Assembly: GCA_030267565.1 (NCBI GenBank)
Contig: BRXU01000010.1
Location: 740,501 to 804,500, forward strand
DNA length: 64,000 nucleotides
Origin: Pleodorina starrii
Taxonomy: Eukaryota; Chlorophyta; Chlorophyceae; Chlamydomonadales; Volvocaceae
Direction: 5' to 3'
Shown here: positions 1 through 13,800 of the stretch, piece after piece
Layout: each line of letters opens with the position of its first letter
How positions within the stretch are numbered: position 1 is the first letter of the stretch
Translations under genes and position numbers: made by a program
Notes under the pieces: model-generated
What the model saw: the letters and a program-made list of their open reading frames with translations, nothing else
Told to the model about the DNA's origin: nothing
Database searches by the model: none

Positions 1-25
1 GACCCTACCCCCCGTATGCATGCAG

Positions 26-2034
26 GCCGGCACCTCCGGGCCCTCCAAAGGTACCGCCGCCAACCCGCCGCCCGCCGGCGCCCCGCCACACGCCCCGGCA
101 GCAGGCACAGCTACGGCCCCGGGGCGCAGCGGCGGCGCCGCCGCCGCCACCGGCCATGGCCGAGGCCGCGGCCGCCGGGGGCAGCCGGGGCGGGGCAGCG
201 GCGGCGCCCGCGGCGGCAGTGGCTGTGCCGCTGCCGCAGGCGCCGGCGGCGGCGGCGCGCTGGCCCGACCCGTGGGTCCTCACAGCAGTGAGGAGTGGGC
301 CGAGGCGCTGCATCAGGCGGCGGGCTGTCTGGACGATGTGGGTCGGCTGGTGTGGGTGAGAGGGCTGCGGTTTGAGTCAGCAGTGGAGGCGCGGGCGGTG
401 GAGCAGGTGCGTGAGCGATCGAGGGAGGGCTGCGGGAGGTCGCTCGTAGGTAGGTTCGTTACACCAACCCTTCGTTTGGGTTTGGGTTCGTTGATTGCCG
501 CCACCGGCGAGGAGAGTGAGTGACATGAGGCAGCAGCGGCTACTGTTACATGGGCAGAATTTAGGTAAGGTGCTGCTGCTGGGTTTGGATGGGGACTTGG
601 GGAGTACCTTGGGAGGTACGGCTGTCTGGGAAGGAAGGGATTAGGTAACATTGGCCCTGATGATGGGGCCTCCGGGAAGGCATGCAGCAGGCGATTCGGG
701 ACAGCAGGGGGGAGCATATTCATTATATTGCATCCATTGGTCCATCCAAGGAATGCATTGACAGTCGTCCAAGGATTGCATTTAGGGTCCAATACCTACC
801 GGCGGTACCCCCCTACGCAGCCACCCACTCCTTCCCTTCCCTTCCCTTCCCTCCCTCCCTTCCCTCCCTTCCCTCCCTTCACTCCCTCCCTCCGGAATGA
901 AGCTGCTGGTCAACGCATTGCTGCTGTGGGTGCCACGCATCCCCGCCAAGCCCCCCGCCGCGTTGAGGGCGGCGTATGCGCCGACCAGGGAGCACCTGGC
1001 AGGTGGGGATGGACGAGGGGCGAGCGGTGGGGACGGTGGATAGGTGGCCCCCGGGGGGGGGGGGGAGGGCAGGTGGGGACGAGGGGCGAGCGCACGGGTT
1101 GACGGGTGACTGGCAGGTGAGAGCGGCCGCGAGGGAAGGGAAGCACGGCGGGCCGGGAAGCTACGCAGAGGGGAGCGAGAGAGGGGTGAGTTGGGTTGTG
1201 GAAAACGCATGAGAGAAGAGGAGCGTGTCGGGTCGGAGAAGAATGACACCGGGAGAGCGCATGCATGCATGCATGCGCCTCCTCGCACAGAGGACTTCCA
1301 TTCGGAGCAAAAGGAGACGACGAGGCATGGAACGCCGTGCGCGCGTTTGCGCGCGCGCGCCCGCCGGGCCGTCTTGCGCGCCGGCGGGTGCCCACACACA
1401 AGCAAGAAGCAACCCCCTATCTATCTACCCTCCATCCCGCCGGGCCGAACAAACCGACGCGCGCCGCGCTTCGTTCGTCCGGTCCCGCGGCCAGTCCGAT
1501 CCTCCTCTCACCGGTTCGGTTCTGCGCACTGCACTGCACTGCACACATCCATTCGTCCAGCGGCCAGCAGCTGGCGCCACCCGCCTAAGAAGCTAGGGTC
1601 TGATCAAATAAAGGGCCTGACTCAAACTAACGCTGTGATAAACAAATCCGCTGTATGTGACGCTGCACATTCTTGTATGTAGGTCTTCTGTGCAGTGCCG
1701 CATGGCACCAGTGCGGCGCCATCCCGCGCCCGGTTCCGCCACCGGGTCTGGCCCCGGTTTCGGCGCCGGTTTCGGAGGCAGGCACACGGCCAGGGGGCCC
1801 TCATGGCGGCGAGAGCGGAACAGGGGGAGGCAGCCCCTGCCTGCCGGCCTTTGGCTGGGACGGTTACGGCGGCGGCCGGGGCGGCCGCGACGACCGCGGC
1901 GGCGTCCGCTGCAGCTACAGCCTTCGGAAGCTGCTGCGGGAGCTCGTCGAAGCTGCCGGCGGGGCGCCTAACGCAGCGGCGGCGGCGGCGGCGGCGTTGC
2001 CCAGGTCGGCGGCCGCCGCTGGCGCACACGGCGG

Positions 2035-2081
<47 letters not shown>

Positions 2082-3331
2082 CTGCTGCGAACCTGATCGC
2101 GGCGCTGACGGAGGCGTTGCTTCTGGCTTTCGATCGGGATCCCACAGGCGGGGAGGTGGGATCGAGGTTTCTGTTGTCATGCGCTCTGATCGCCACACGC
2201 ACGACGGAGGCTCAGGCCGGCGCCGCCTCCGGCGGCGGCGGCGGAGGCAACGGCGGCGGCGGCGGCGGTGCCGCCGCCGCGGGCGGGCGTAAGAAACGTC
2301 CCCGCGCCGAGGCGAATCGCGGCGACGGCGACGACGACGGAGCGGCGGAGCGTCGACAGGCGCTAACGGAGGCGCTGACGCAGGCGGTGTGTACGGCAAC
2401 GGGTCAGCTGGAGTCGCCGCCGGTGGCGGCGGCGGTGCTGCAGGTGCGCGACCGACGGCGGCAGACGCAGTCGGTTTACTCCGGGGGGGGGCAGAAAATG
2501 ATACCGCAGCGGAGACGAGGACGGCGTTAGCGAACGGACCCTGAACCCAGTAATACTTACCGAACATACCTGTAACCTGACCGAGCTGAAAAGACGCTGC
2601 GACCGCGTCGCCGCCAGACCAACCCGGACGGACGATTACGCGCGACAGCACAAGAACGGCACGAACGCCCGGACAAAACAACCCGACAAATTGTAGACTC
2701 ACCTGCGCTCAATGGAGGAAGCGAAGCGGGAAGATACGAAGGAAAAAGGGCGTGAGTAATGGCAATGGGCAACGGCATTGGCAGCGAAGGAGGGAGCGAG
2801 AAGGCAAGCAATCAAGGCAGGACACACAGAAACCCACGAACGAGCTGGGGCGGCGACGCGGTGCAAAAGAGGGCAAGAAGGGGCAGCAGGGCATAGAAGA
2901 AAGGGGTACGGAAGGGCAAAATGTACGACGGGCAGGGGGCGTAAGGCAGAGGAGATGGGGCAGAGGAAAAGAGAAAGGCAAGGCGAATGGCAGTGGGAAA
3001 GACAAGGGCGGAAGGCAGACGAGTGCGGAAGGACGTAAGGGCAGGGGGAGGGGTACGAAGGCAAGGGCAGGGACGAGGAGAAGGGAAGAACGACGGCAGG
3101 AAGGGGAAGGGCAGAGGCAGCGGGGCGCGGGGAGATGATGCGCAGGAGGGGCCGGGTGGCGGACCGTGAAGAGTCGGCTCCCCACCACACCGGCCGAGCG
3201 CGCAGGCCACCATGCATGAGGGGCCTGGGTCAGGGGTAATGCGGCCCAGGGGGTGGGAGGGCTGGGGTGGGCTGGGGGCGTGCTGGGGTGGGGGTGGGTG
3301 GGTTGGTGTGGGGTGTGAGGGTGAGAGGGGG

Positions 3332-3373
<42 letters not shown>

Positions 3374-6357
3374 GTAGGGGAGGGAAGGCGGGCGAGCAGA
3401 CAAGGGGGCGGGCAGGGGGGAGGAGGAGGAGTGAGGATGCCGGGCTCCGCACAGGCTGCCGGGCCCCCGGAGGGGTCGGCTGCCAAGCCTCATGACTCGG
3501 CATCCCCGTGGAGTTGGGATCGAGTGGGGGAGCCGGGGGCAGGGCGGCTAGCGAGGGCAGGCGGGGTGGCTAGGGTGGGTTACGGAGGTGTTGGTGGACG
3601 ATGCCGAGCATGTCTTGGTGGGTGGAGTGGCGCTCGAAGTAGAAGGTGTGGGGGCAGGCGGCAAGGAGGCGGACGAGTTGACTGAGGAGGCCGGCTTTGG
3701 GGTAGGCTTGGGCGGTGAGGGCACGGAGGAGGGCTGCGAGTTCCCCGCAGAAGTTGTCAGCGTCGGTGATGACCCGCCGGAGCCGATGGAACTGGCCGGT
3801 GAAGATGTTGCGTTTGCAGGCCTCATTGACGTTGGAGTCGCGGGCGACGAAGCGGGAGAGGCGGACACCAGCGAAAGCAGGCTGTTCCCGCTTGTCGTAC
3901 AGGCGCGTGATGAACCAGCTGGCCCCGTGGCGGGGGGCGGGGACGAGGAGGAGGTCAAGGAAGGGGACAGAGCCGGCGGGGAGGTGGGGGTGGTGCTGGG
4001 GGGTGAGCCCGAGCTCCGGGGGGTAGATGCCATGAATGCCGTGGAGGGTTTGGTTGGTGTAGAGGAGGCGGGGAAGGTCGGGGTTGTTGAGGGAAAGGAG
4101 GTCGTCCAGGAAGCGGCAGGAGTGGCGGCAGCGGGTGAGTGTGCGCTTGGCAGCGGGGGAGGCGGGTGGGGAGGTGCGGTTGCGTTGGTCCAGGAATTCG
4201 AACTCGAACCAGGCGAGGAAGAGATTGGCGATGAAGGGGGCGGCGGAGATGCCCATGGGAATGCCGCAGACTTGGCGGACCAGGGCGGGACCGAACGCGA
4301 TGAAGGTGGAGGAGAGGAGGGAGGCGAGGAGTTCGAGGAATTCGTGAACGTGGAGGACGCGGGTAGTGGAGCGGCCGTCGGCGCTGCCGGAGCAGGGGGG
4401 CCCCGGGCGGAGGGTGTGGAAGGTAACGCGATGGGTGGGCTTGTCACGAGGGCGGGTGGGGTTGGGGGCGGTGGTGACGACACGGATGTAGGGGGTGGAG
4501 CCAAGGCACCGGGTGAGGAGGGCGGTAAAGGTGGAGAGGAGGAGGTGGTGGGGGAGGTTGGTGTAGAGGCGTTCGAAATCCCAGGCGTGGGGTGCAGCGG
4601 CACGGGCGTGGGAGTAGGAGCAGGCGTTGTACGCGGCGATGAGCTGAGTGGCGGCCCGGGAAGAGAGGCAGAACCATGGCTCAAAGCCGGGTAGGCGCTC
4701 ACGCCAGAGGGTGGTGAAGACGGGGACGATAGCGCGGAGGACAGCGGTAACAAGGTCGCTGATAGTGGTGGAGGGGCACTTGTGAGAGCAGGCGAGGTAG
4801 CGCATGGAGGGCGGGGTCTTGTGCATCTTGAGGGTGCCGGCGTAGTAGGCGGGTGGGAGGGCGAGGTTGTAGGAGAGCTGCCAGGGGGCGAGACGGGCGT
4901 TTTCGGCAGTAAGGTGCTGGTGCATGGCGGCGTGGGTGCAGGGCTGGTAGTAGACAGGTGCAGGAGGGGCGGCGGGGGCAGGGGGCGCGGGGGGAGGAGG
5001 GGGAGGGGGTGGAGGGGAGGGGGGAGGGAGGGGGTGCGCGGGTGGGGGAGGGGGCGGTGGCGGCGGGGCGGGGCCGGGGGCGGGGGCGAGGGGAGGGGCG
5101 GGGGGGGGCGGGGGGGGGGGCGGGGGGGTTCCCTCGCTCGTACCTTTAACTGAACAGCACTGGCGGAAACATACAGGCCCGCATTGCGTTGTCTTTGCAA
5201 GTCGGTTTTGCCTTTGGGCTTGGGTGGAGGTAGACTTGCTGACCGACACAGCAACCTTCGAACACCCCCGTTTCGTCTCGCGCTGTCCTCTCTTCTCCCG
5301 AGCTCTCTTCCCGCGCCGTTCGTGGGTCGTGGGTAGTGGGTCGCTTTGCTCGCGCGTTGGTTGTAGGCAGCAAAGGATGGCGAACACGTATGTACCGCGG
5401 CCGATGCCATCGCGGGGCGGCGCCCGGCTCAAACGTAGCTGTCCTTGATGACCCGTGGGTCGGTCGGCTGCAGGTGCTGGCGCCCGGCTTCGGCTGCAGC
5501 TCCGCGGCTGGCCGCAAGGCCCTTCTGGACCTGGCAGCAGCAGCCGCCGCCGCCGCCGCCGCCGCCGCTACGGACGATGGCTTGTCGGCGAATGGCCAGC
5601 AGGCGGGCTCGGGGGCGGCGGGCGGGGCAGCGCGCGGAGATGGAGGTGGAGGTGGAAATGGAGGTGGAGGGGCACCAACAGCGGTAACAACAGGAGGAGG
5701 AGGAGGAGGAGGGGGAGGAGGCGTGTGGGCTGCTGCAGCGGCGGGCGTCGCGGTCCTGGTCCAAGGTCGGTGTAACGGGGGAGGGAGGCGCTCGCCCTTC
5801 CCCCCCGCGCCCTCGGGCGCTCGACACCTCCGGCCTGTTTCTTTTGGTGACTGGGTTTGCGGTTTGCAGTATAGCTCAGTATCCATCCATCCATCCATCC
5901 ATCCATCCATCCATCCATCCATCCATCCATCCATACGGCGCGTACCACCCCCCGAAACGCCCCACTTCAACACACGCGGCCTCATTCAGGAGGCGCCGTT
6001 GCAACATCCGGCTCGTCCCATTCCTAGCCATACCGCCTACATGTCGTACCCACTTGTCGTACCTGCCTGCCGTACGACCAGGCTGCTGCGACGCCGACGC
6101 CACCGTCCGCTGCCGCTCGCTGGGTCTCATTTCCACCTGCTTGCCTTGCGTGTCTCGCATGGCCGCGGACGAGGCGGCGGACGAGGCGGCGGACGGGGCG
6201 GCGGAGGTGGCGGCGGCGGCGGCGGTGGACGAGGCGGCGGTTGCAGCGGCGGTGAAGCCTGGCGCCGTTGGCCATCACAGCCCCCACCGGCTGCCCTGTC
6301 CCGGAGGGGTCTTCTGTGAGCTGCTGCTGCCGGCGCTCAGGGCCAGGTACGGCGCAG

Positions 6358-6389
<32 letters not shown>

Positions 6390-6912
6390 AGAGACAGAGA
6401 GAGAGGACCTTCGATACAGATGATGGCACACCGGGTAGGGTAGGGAAGGGAGGGTTTTAGGTTTTAAGGTTTCCGCAGGCAGCACCCCCACCGCACCGGG
6501 CAGCAGCGCAGCACCCCCCCCCCGGTGCCGTCCCGTCGCTATCTCCCAAGCCACCCTATCTTCTTTATCCCCCCCACCTTGCCGCACGACGCCCCTCCGC
6601 CCACCGCCCCTCTCTCACCTCCGTGCTCCGTCCCTTCGCTGCTGTTTGTTTCTCCTTGACTACCGCCCCTGCCCACCGCCCCCCACCCCCCACCCCCCTG
6701 GCTCCGGCCTATCCGTGGATAACCCGCCCCCCCTCCAACACACGCACGCACACGCACCTCCTCGCAGGCTGCTGGACCGCACCCGCACCTGCCGCACTCG
6801 GGCCCTTCAGCTGCTGCTTGAAATGCTCAGCGCTTCGGAGCGGGGACCGGAACCAGGCGGCGAACACGCGGAGCGCCGGCCTATGCAACGGCCTGCGCTG
6901 AACGCGCCCGCG

Positions 6913-6943
<31 letters not shown>

Positions 6944-9900
6944 GGCCGGCGGCGGTGGCGGGGCCGGCGGCGGCGGCGGCGGCGGCGCCGTCGCGGCTGG
7001 CTTCTCTGGCGGCGCGCGGGTGCCTGCCGGAGGTCTGCGCGCTGCTGGACGCGGTGTACGGCTCGCCTCTGTACGACGAGGCCAATGCGCAGGTATGGCA
7101 TGGCGTACGACAGCTGGCGTACGGATAATGCAGAACGGCGCGGCCATACCCCACACGGGGCTGGCCATACGGTCGGTCGGCTTGCTTCATCTGAGCGAGT
7201 GAGGGAGGGATGGGCGTAGTGCTGCTTCGGCTTTTCGATGATTTCGGCTTTTCGATGATCAGTGTTGCGTAGGGCTGCTTCGGCTGCGTAGGGCTGCTTC
7301 GGCTGCGTAGGGCTGCTTCGGCTGCGTAGGGCTGCTTCGGCTGCGAAGGGCTGCTTCGGCTTTTCGATGATCAGGTGAATGGGGCGCTGCGCGGCCCGGC
7401 TAGGGCGTTGATTGGCCGTGGCAGGCAAACTGGCAACAGTCATGGCGGTTCGCATCGCCATGCATTGATTGCCACCACGCATGCATGCCGACACCGTCGT
7501 GAACCGCTGCGTTGCCGTGTCAGCTGATGATTGCCACCCGCCAAACGCCACACGCCCACACGCCAACCGCAAACCGCAAACCGCCACGCGCCACCCGCCA
7601 CCCGCCACGCGCCCACACGCCCTGACGCCCACCTGCGTGCGTGCGTGTAAGAACCGCAGATGCCAAGCAGGGCAACCGTACGTGTCCATCTGTTCCCTCG
7701 GCACCAACGAACCCCGCTTGCTTCGCTGCGGTATCTACGTTTTTACTCCCCCTCCCCCTCCCCCCCGCTCGACCCACTTGGTTGCACAGCTTCTGCAGCA
7801 AGTGGTGACCGCGCTGTGCGCCGCGGTGCGTCCCGGGGACCTCCTACGAAAGCTGCTGCCCGGCAGTGCCAACAGCAGCAGCAGCAGCAGCACCGCCCGC
7901 ACCGACGGCGCCGTTAACCGGCCGCCGCCGCCGCACGCTTATGCCGTACACATGAGCGCCCGCACGCGGCGCCTGCTGGCGGCTGGCCTCGCCGTACCGG
8001 TCGGGCGCGACGATGGAATCTACGCTGCGGAATTCGTACGGCCGCTGTACGGCATCGTAGTACGGCACCTGTCGCCGCCAGCAGCACGCGCCGTCATCGG
8101 GCGGTGCGCAGATCTGCGGCCCGGGGCGGACGGGGCGTCGTCGTGGCTGGCTGGTAATGATGATGATGATGCTGATGATTATGATGGCGCGGACGGGGAC
8201 GCGGACGGCGCGTTGCGGCGAGCGGGGCGGGTCCTGGGCGGCACGTGCCTGCACCACGCGCTGTGGCAGCAGGCGTTCCGCGAGCTGTGCGGTGTCCTGG
8301 GGGAGGAGGAGGAGCAGGAGGAGGAGGAGGAGGAGGAGGAGGAGGAGAACGCGGAGGAGATTGCCGCTGAGATGGCGGCGATGGATCCGGGGGGCGGGGC
8401 CAGGGGGGCGAGGGGGGGCCGGGGCGTCGTCGTTGGGGCGGCGGCAGGGGCCGGAGTGGAGGGCCCGCGGGTCGGCGGCCGCGCGGCGGAGGCCCTCGCC
8501 GCGCGCATGGCGCGGGCCGCAGACGCGCTGAGAGGTGCGTTGTCGAGTCGTGGAGTTGTGAAGTTGGGGTCGGGCAAGAACGGCAGCCCCGGTGGTGTGG
8601 GTCCCTGGTGCGAGGAAAATGGCGCCCTGGTCCGTGCCCAAGCTGCTTGTCGCCCCACCGTCCATCCGTCCGTCCATCCGTCAAACATACACACGCGCGC
8701 ACGCACGCACGCACCAAGCACGTCTGCCGTCCTGACTTTCCAGCAGCGATACGCGCTGCCGCTCCCGCCATACACGCCCCTGTCAGGCCACCACAAACCT
8801 TCCTTTCCACCCCACCCCCCCGAACCAATCCGCGCGCTGCAGCGCCAACGTGCTAACCTAAATGCCGTACGCCCGCAGTGCTGGCTTGCCTGCAGCGTCA
8901 TTCGCCAGACGCGCCAAGTGAAGCAACCGCCGCCGCCGCCGCTGCCGACGGACCGCCAGCTGCCGCCGCCGCCGTGGTCCATCCCTGTACGGGCAAGGCA
9001 TCCAAAAAGACCAAGGGCGGCACGGTGAGCCTGGGTGAGGGCCCCAGCGCAGACCCATGGGTCGCAATGACGCAGCGGTGCCGGGCGGAGTTGGCGATTG
9101 TGCTGGACGTCATCGGGGCGGCGCTGGCGCCGCCACCGACGCCGCCGCCGGGGCACCTCCGCCAGTGCCCCCACCAGCAACAACCTCGCATGCGGGAGCC
9201 GGTTAGCCATTTGGAGGAAGAGGACCGCCGCCTCCCATCCCACCACCACCAGCACCACCACCACCACCACCGGAGGTTGGCGGCGCCGGCGACGCGGCTG
9301 GAACGGGCGCGGCACACCTGCCTGGTGTCGGCGCTGCGACTTCTGGAAGCGTCGCTGCGCCCGACAGCGCCGGGCAGGCTGGCGGCGGCGGCGGCGGCCG
9401 CCGCCGCCGCCGCGTCGCAGGAGGCGGCGCCAGCGGGCGCCAAGGCAAAGGCAGCACGCCGCGCCGGCGCCGGCGCCGGTGGTGGTGGCGGCGCGGGCCC
9501 CGCCGCCGCCACGGCTGCCGTACCCCGCCTGGATCTGGGGCTCAGCGAGGACTTGGGACGAGCGGTCATGTCGTACTTGGATCGCGCCATGCCGCGGATC
9601 CTGACGGATGGCAGTTTGGAGGCGGTTGACGCCGCGTACGCGGTGAGTGCAACCAGCAAGCCTCTTTGATTTGCAGGATGCAGGATGCAGGGGGACAGGG
9701 GCACAGGGGGACAGGGGCAGAATGTAGGACGCAGGGGGACAGGGGCAACACACGTCGTGTTGCGGCGATACACGTCATGACACGTGGCAGTGAGTTGGAC
9801 GGAGAGGGACGCACCGTAACGGCAACGTACGGCAATGTGTACGTCATGCGCCCCAGCCACCGATGCACCCCAAGGTCGTGTCGCCGATGAAGCGCGAAAG

Positions 9901-10696
9901 TGCCGGTCCCGTCACGTCCCTTCACCTCAAACCACATCATCACACACGTCACGTCACGCCTCGTGACACATCACGTCCCCGAAGCGCCAGCGCCAGGTAG
10001 CCCAAGAAGATGGTTCAGGAAGATGCACGGGAGGATCACGCAGAAGGGTTTCTTAGGGTAGTCCGGCTGGTGGGGACCGGTTGCATCCGGTGAGGACCGC
10101 CACCCCAGTTCCGAGGTGCCCCGCACGCACCTCTGCCGCAACGCAACGTTGTGTTGGGTTGCGTACTTGCGTACTTGCGTTTCGTTGCGTTGCGGCGGTG
10201 CTTGCGGGGAACCTCGATGAAGACAACACAGCACAGAACAGCACAACACAGCACAACACAACACAACACGTCGCCCCCCGCCCCCCGGCAGGTGCTATCC
10301 AAGTGCCCTGGCTCCGGCCCCGCCCTCAGTCGCCACCTCCGTTCCGCGCAGCTGGCCATTCAGCAGCAGCAACAGCGGCAGCAACAGCAACAGCAGCAGC
10401 GGCAGCAGCAAGAGCAGCAACAGCAGCAACAGCAGCAGCAGCAGGTGCAGCAACAGCAGGTACTGCGTCCACCGTCAGATCCCGGTGGCGGCGCCGACAG
10501 CAGCAGTGTACACGGGCCGGATTCGGGCAGCCGCCAAATTAACGCCGCGGCGGCGGCGACGGCGGCGGCGGCTACGGCGGCGACGGCGGCGGCGGCTCGC
10601 TATTTGGTGCTGCTAGCCCACATGGCGCACCTGTATGAGTGTGAGCGTGAGGAGTTCGTGGCGCGACTGCAGCAGGCGCGGCGCTGCGGCGGTGGC

Positions 10697-10737
<41 letters not shown>

Positions 10738-10827
10738 GGCGACGGCGGCGCGCGGCGCGCAGCGCCGCAGCAAACCCACGACGGCCGTCCTTGAGGGCGA
10801 CAAGGATGCGGACGGTGACGAAATGAC

Positions 10828-10859
<32 letters not shown>

Positions 10860-13800
10860 GCGATGGCGGCGACGGCGACGGCGATGGCGATGGTGACTAC
10901 ATGCGGGAGACGGAGGAGGAGCGGGGCTGTCGGGAGGCGGCGCAGCAGATGTTGGAGAGGCTCATGGAGACCTCGGCGCCGGCGACGCACGTGCCGGCGC
11001 TGCTGGCGCTGCTGCCGGGGTCGACCCATGGGTCGGTGAAGGGCGCTGAGGGCAGCGGCGGCGGCGGTGGCGGCGGCGGCGGAGAGCGCAGTGGCGAGGA
11101 GGGGGGTTCGGGGTGTCGCGACGGCGACGGCGACGGCGACGGCGGCGGTGGCGGCGGCGAGAGGTGCGGGGCGGGAGGGGGCGGTGCCGGCCCGGAGCCT
11201 CCAGTGGAGCTGCAGGTACCGTATGGTGGGCTGGGGGGCTTGTGGAAAGCAAAGAAAGGGTAGAACTTAGGAGAAAGGGAGGAACTTAGGCGAAAGGGAA
11301 TTGAGGCGTGGATCGGGGAGGCGTGGAGGGAACCTCTGCGATTGGCTGTGTGAGGGACGGGCTGAGGGCGGCGCCGTGGCGCCGGGGGTTACTTACGGGC
11401 CCTCCCTGCCGCGAACCGCACGCGAAGCGCTCGGAAGCGCCGCCAAACGGTCGGCTGCTGCTGGCTAGTGCTAGGCTGCTAGCGCCCACGGATGGATGGC
11501 TAGCTCGCGTGTGATCTGCTCCGTCCGCGCCGCGCCGTCGCTCCAACAGCCGCCACGCACTCCCCACAACAGCCCTCACCGTCGTCCTGCGGCCTCCAAG
11601 CACCGCCGCGCTCGCCCCCCTCGCATGACCCCGCCTCTCCCTTCCTCCACCGTTCCGTTCGTGCAGTTTCATACATCCTGCTTACTCCTTACACCCTTCC
11701 TTCCCTGCCCCGGGGCCTGCCCCGTCTCCTGGGGCCCTCTCACCTGTTGGTTGTTGGTTGTCGGTTGTTGGTTGTCGGTTGCCTGCTCGGGATCCGATCT
11801 CCCGTAGGTCTTGGCGCTTCGAGCGCTGGGCCGCCTGCTGGTGCTGTCCCCCCGGATGTCGGCGGCCCACGGCGGCGTGCTGCGGAACGTGCTGGCGACA
11901 AACCCGGGCAGGGGAGGAGGAGGAGGAGGAGGAGGGGGAGGAGGGGCAGGAGGGGGAGGAGGAGGAGGAGGAGGAGGAGGAGGAGGAGGGGCAGGAGGGG
12001 GAGGAGGGGGGGGAGGAGGGGGATGGCGGTACCGACCCGTGGGTCTCGTTTGCGAGGCACTGGCCGTGGCACACGAGCTGGTGCTTCGGGACCCCAGCCG
12101 CCACCGATACCTGGTGGGCCTTATGGAGGAGCTCATCCAGGCCGCGCTGCAGGACTGGTCTGGATCCGGCTCCGGAACCGGATTTTGGCCGGGGTTCGGA
12201 CATGGATCTGGATCTGGATCTGGATCTGGGGCCTCGCAGGCGGACGGCTGTGCCGCGGATGCCGTTGTTGCCGCTGCCGGGCAGATCCAGCGACAACAGC
12301 GGCGGCGGCGGGGGCGGCGCTGCAGCACGAGACGGGCAGCTGGCGGCGGCGGTGGTGGTGGTGGTGACGGCGAGGATGAAGGATTGGCCGAAGGCGGGGA
12401 GGAGGAGGAGGAGGAGGAGGAGGAGGAGGAGGAGGAGGAGGGGGACGACGCGCGGGGAAGGGCAGGCCGCGGGAAGGTGGAGGGTGACGGGCAGGAGGCG
12501 GAGGAGGGGGTTCAGCGCCGCTGCAGCGACCATGGCGGCGGCGGCGGTGATGGTGGCGGTGGTGGTGGTGGAGGTGGACCCCGTGCTCCTGCCGGCCGGC
12601 CGCTGGTGGTGCTGCTATCGACGGCCGTTGGCTGCTACTGCCGGTTGTTGGCTACGGGTCGGCTGCAGTGGTCGCCGGCGACGTACCGCACGATGGCGGT
12701 GTGTCTGCTGGCGCAGGGGCCGCTGAGGGAGCAGGTGAGTTGGGAGGGAGGCGGGCGGAGAGCGGGGGGTGGAGGTGGAGGTGGTGCGGAAGATGCCGGT
12801 GCATGCCGGCACGGTAGGCTCCGCGGCGCGATTGCGCTTCGCCAGATCGCCACCTGCCGCTGCTGGACGGCACACGCGCGCACGCACCCCTTGCTCCAGC
12901 ATGGCATGGGGGTGTGGGTGGGCCATGTCTGCGCTTTGCGCTTTGCGCGTTGCTGTCCCCTTCCTCCTTCCCATACTGCTCAGATGCAACTGTTGGGGGA
13001 GATCGGGGTAAGGGCTAAGGGGCGCCATAATGGGAAAACCAGATGTCGGGGAAATCGGGACTCGTAGCCGGCGAAGGGTGGGGCGGAGGAAGAACAGGCG
13101 GCGAAGGGCGGTGAAGGGCGGATGCGCCAGGGGGCAGGGGGCAGTCGGGAGCAGCAGCGGCAGTTTCCTTCTCACGTCACCCAACCAACCATTTGTCTTT
13201 CTTTGCCTCCGAGCTGAGGTTCCTCAATGGCGCGACGACCCACTGCGACGTCAAAGGGCCGACATGGGCCGCGACGTCCCTGTGCCGTACACCACCCAAT
13301 GTACGGCTCTGTCGTACCCACCCACCACCGCAGGTGGCTCACCAGGCCGCCGCCCTGCTGCTTCGATGCACCGGATCCGCCGGAGCCAACGGATCCTCAG
13401 GCGGCGGCGGCGGCGGCGGCGGCGGCATATCCGGTGCTGGCGCAGGCTCGGCGGCGGCGGGGAACCTCCGGCGCATCCCCACCGCGCTGGGCCTGCTGCG
13501 CAACTGCCCCGGGCCGCTGCGGGTACGGCTGGTTTCGGAGGTACTGCTGGCGACGGCGCCGCCACCGCCGCCGCCACCACCTACCGCCGCCGCCGCCGCC
13601 GCCGCCGCTGCCAGTGGAGACCCCCATCTCCTGCTGCCGCTGCCGCTGCCGCCGCCGCTGCTGCGACTGGAGGACTTTCTCAGCGATGACCTGGCTCTGC
13701 CTGTCGTACAGGCGGTCTGCAGCGGCGACGGCGGCTGCGGAGGCGATGACGGCGGGGCGGGCAGGGCCCCGCGGCAGGGCGCCGCGGCAGCCGATGAGGG

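Noticed and set aside
3332..3365. Poly(A) as tail of the Penelope-like element
   Set aside because: The element is on the - strand, so its tail would appear as T on the + strand.
3588..4694. 368-codon + strand frame rich in Glu and Gly
   Set aside because: It is the antisense shadow of the reverse transcriptase frame.
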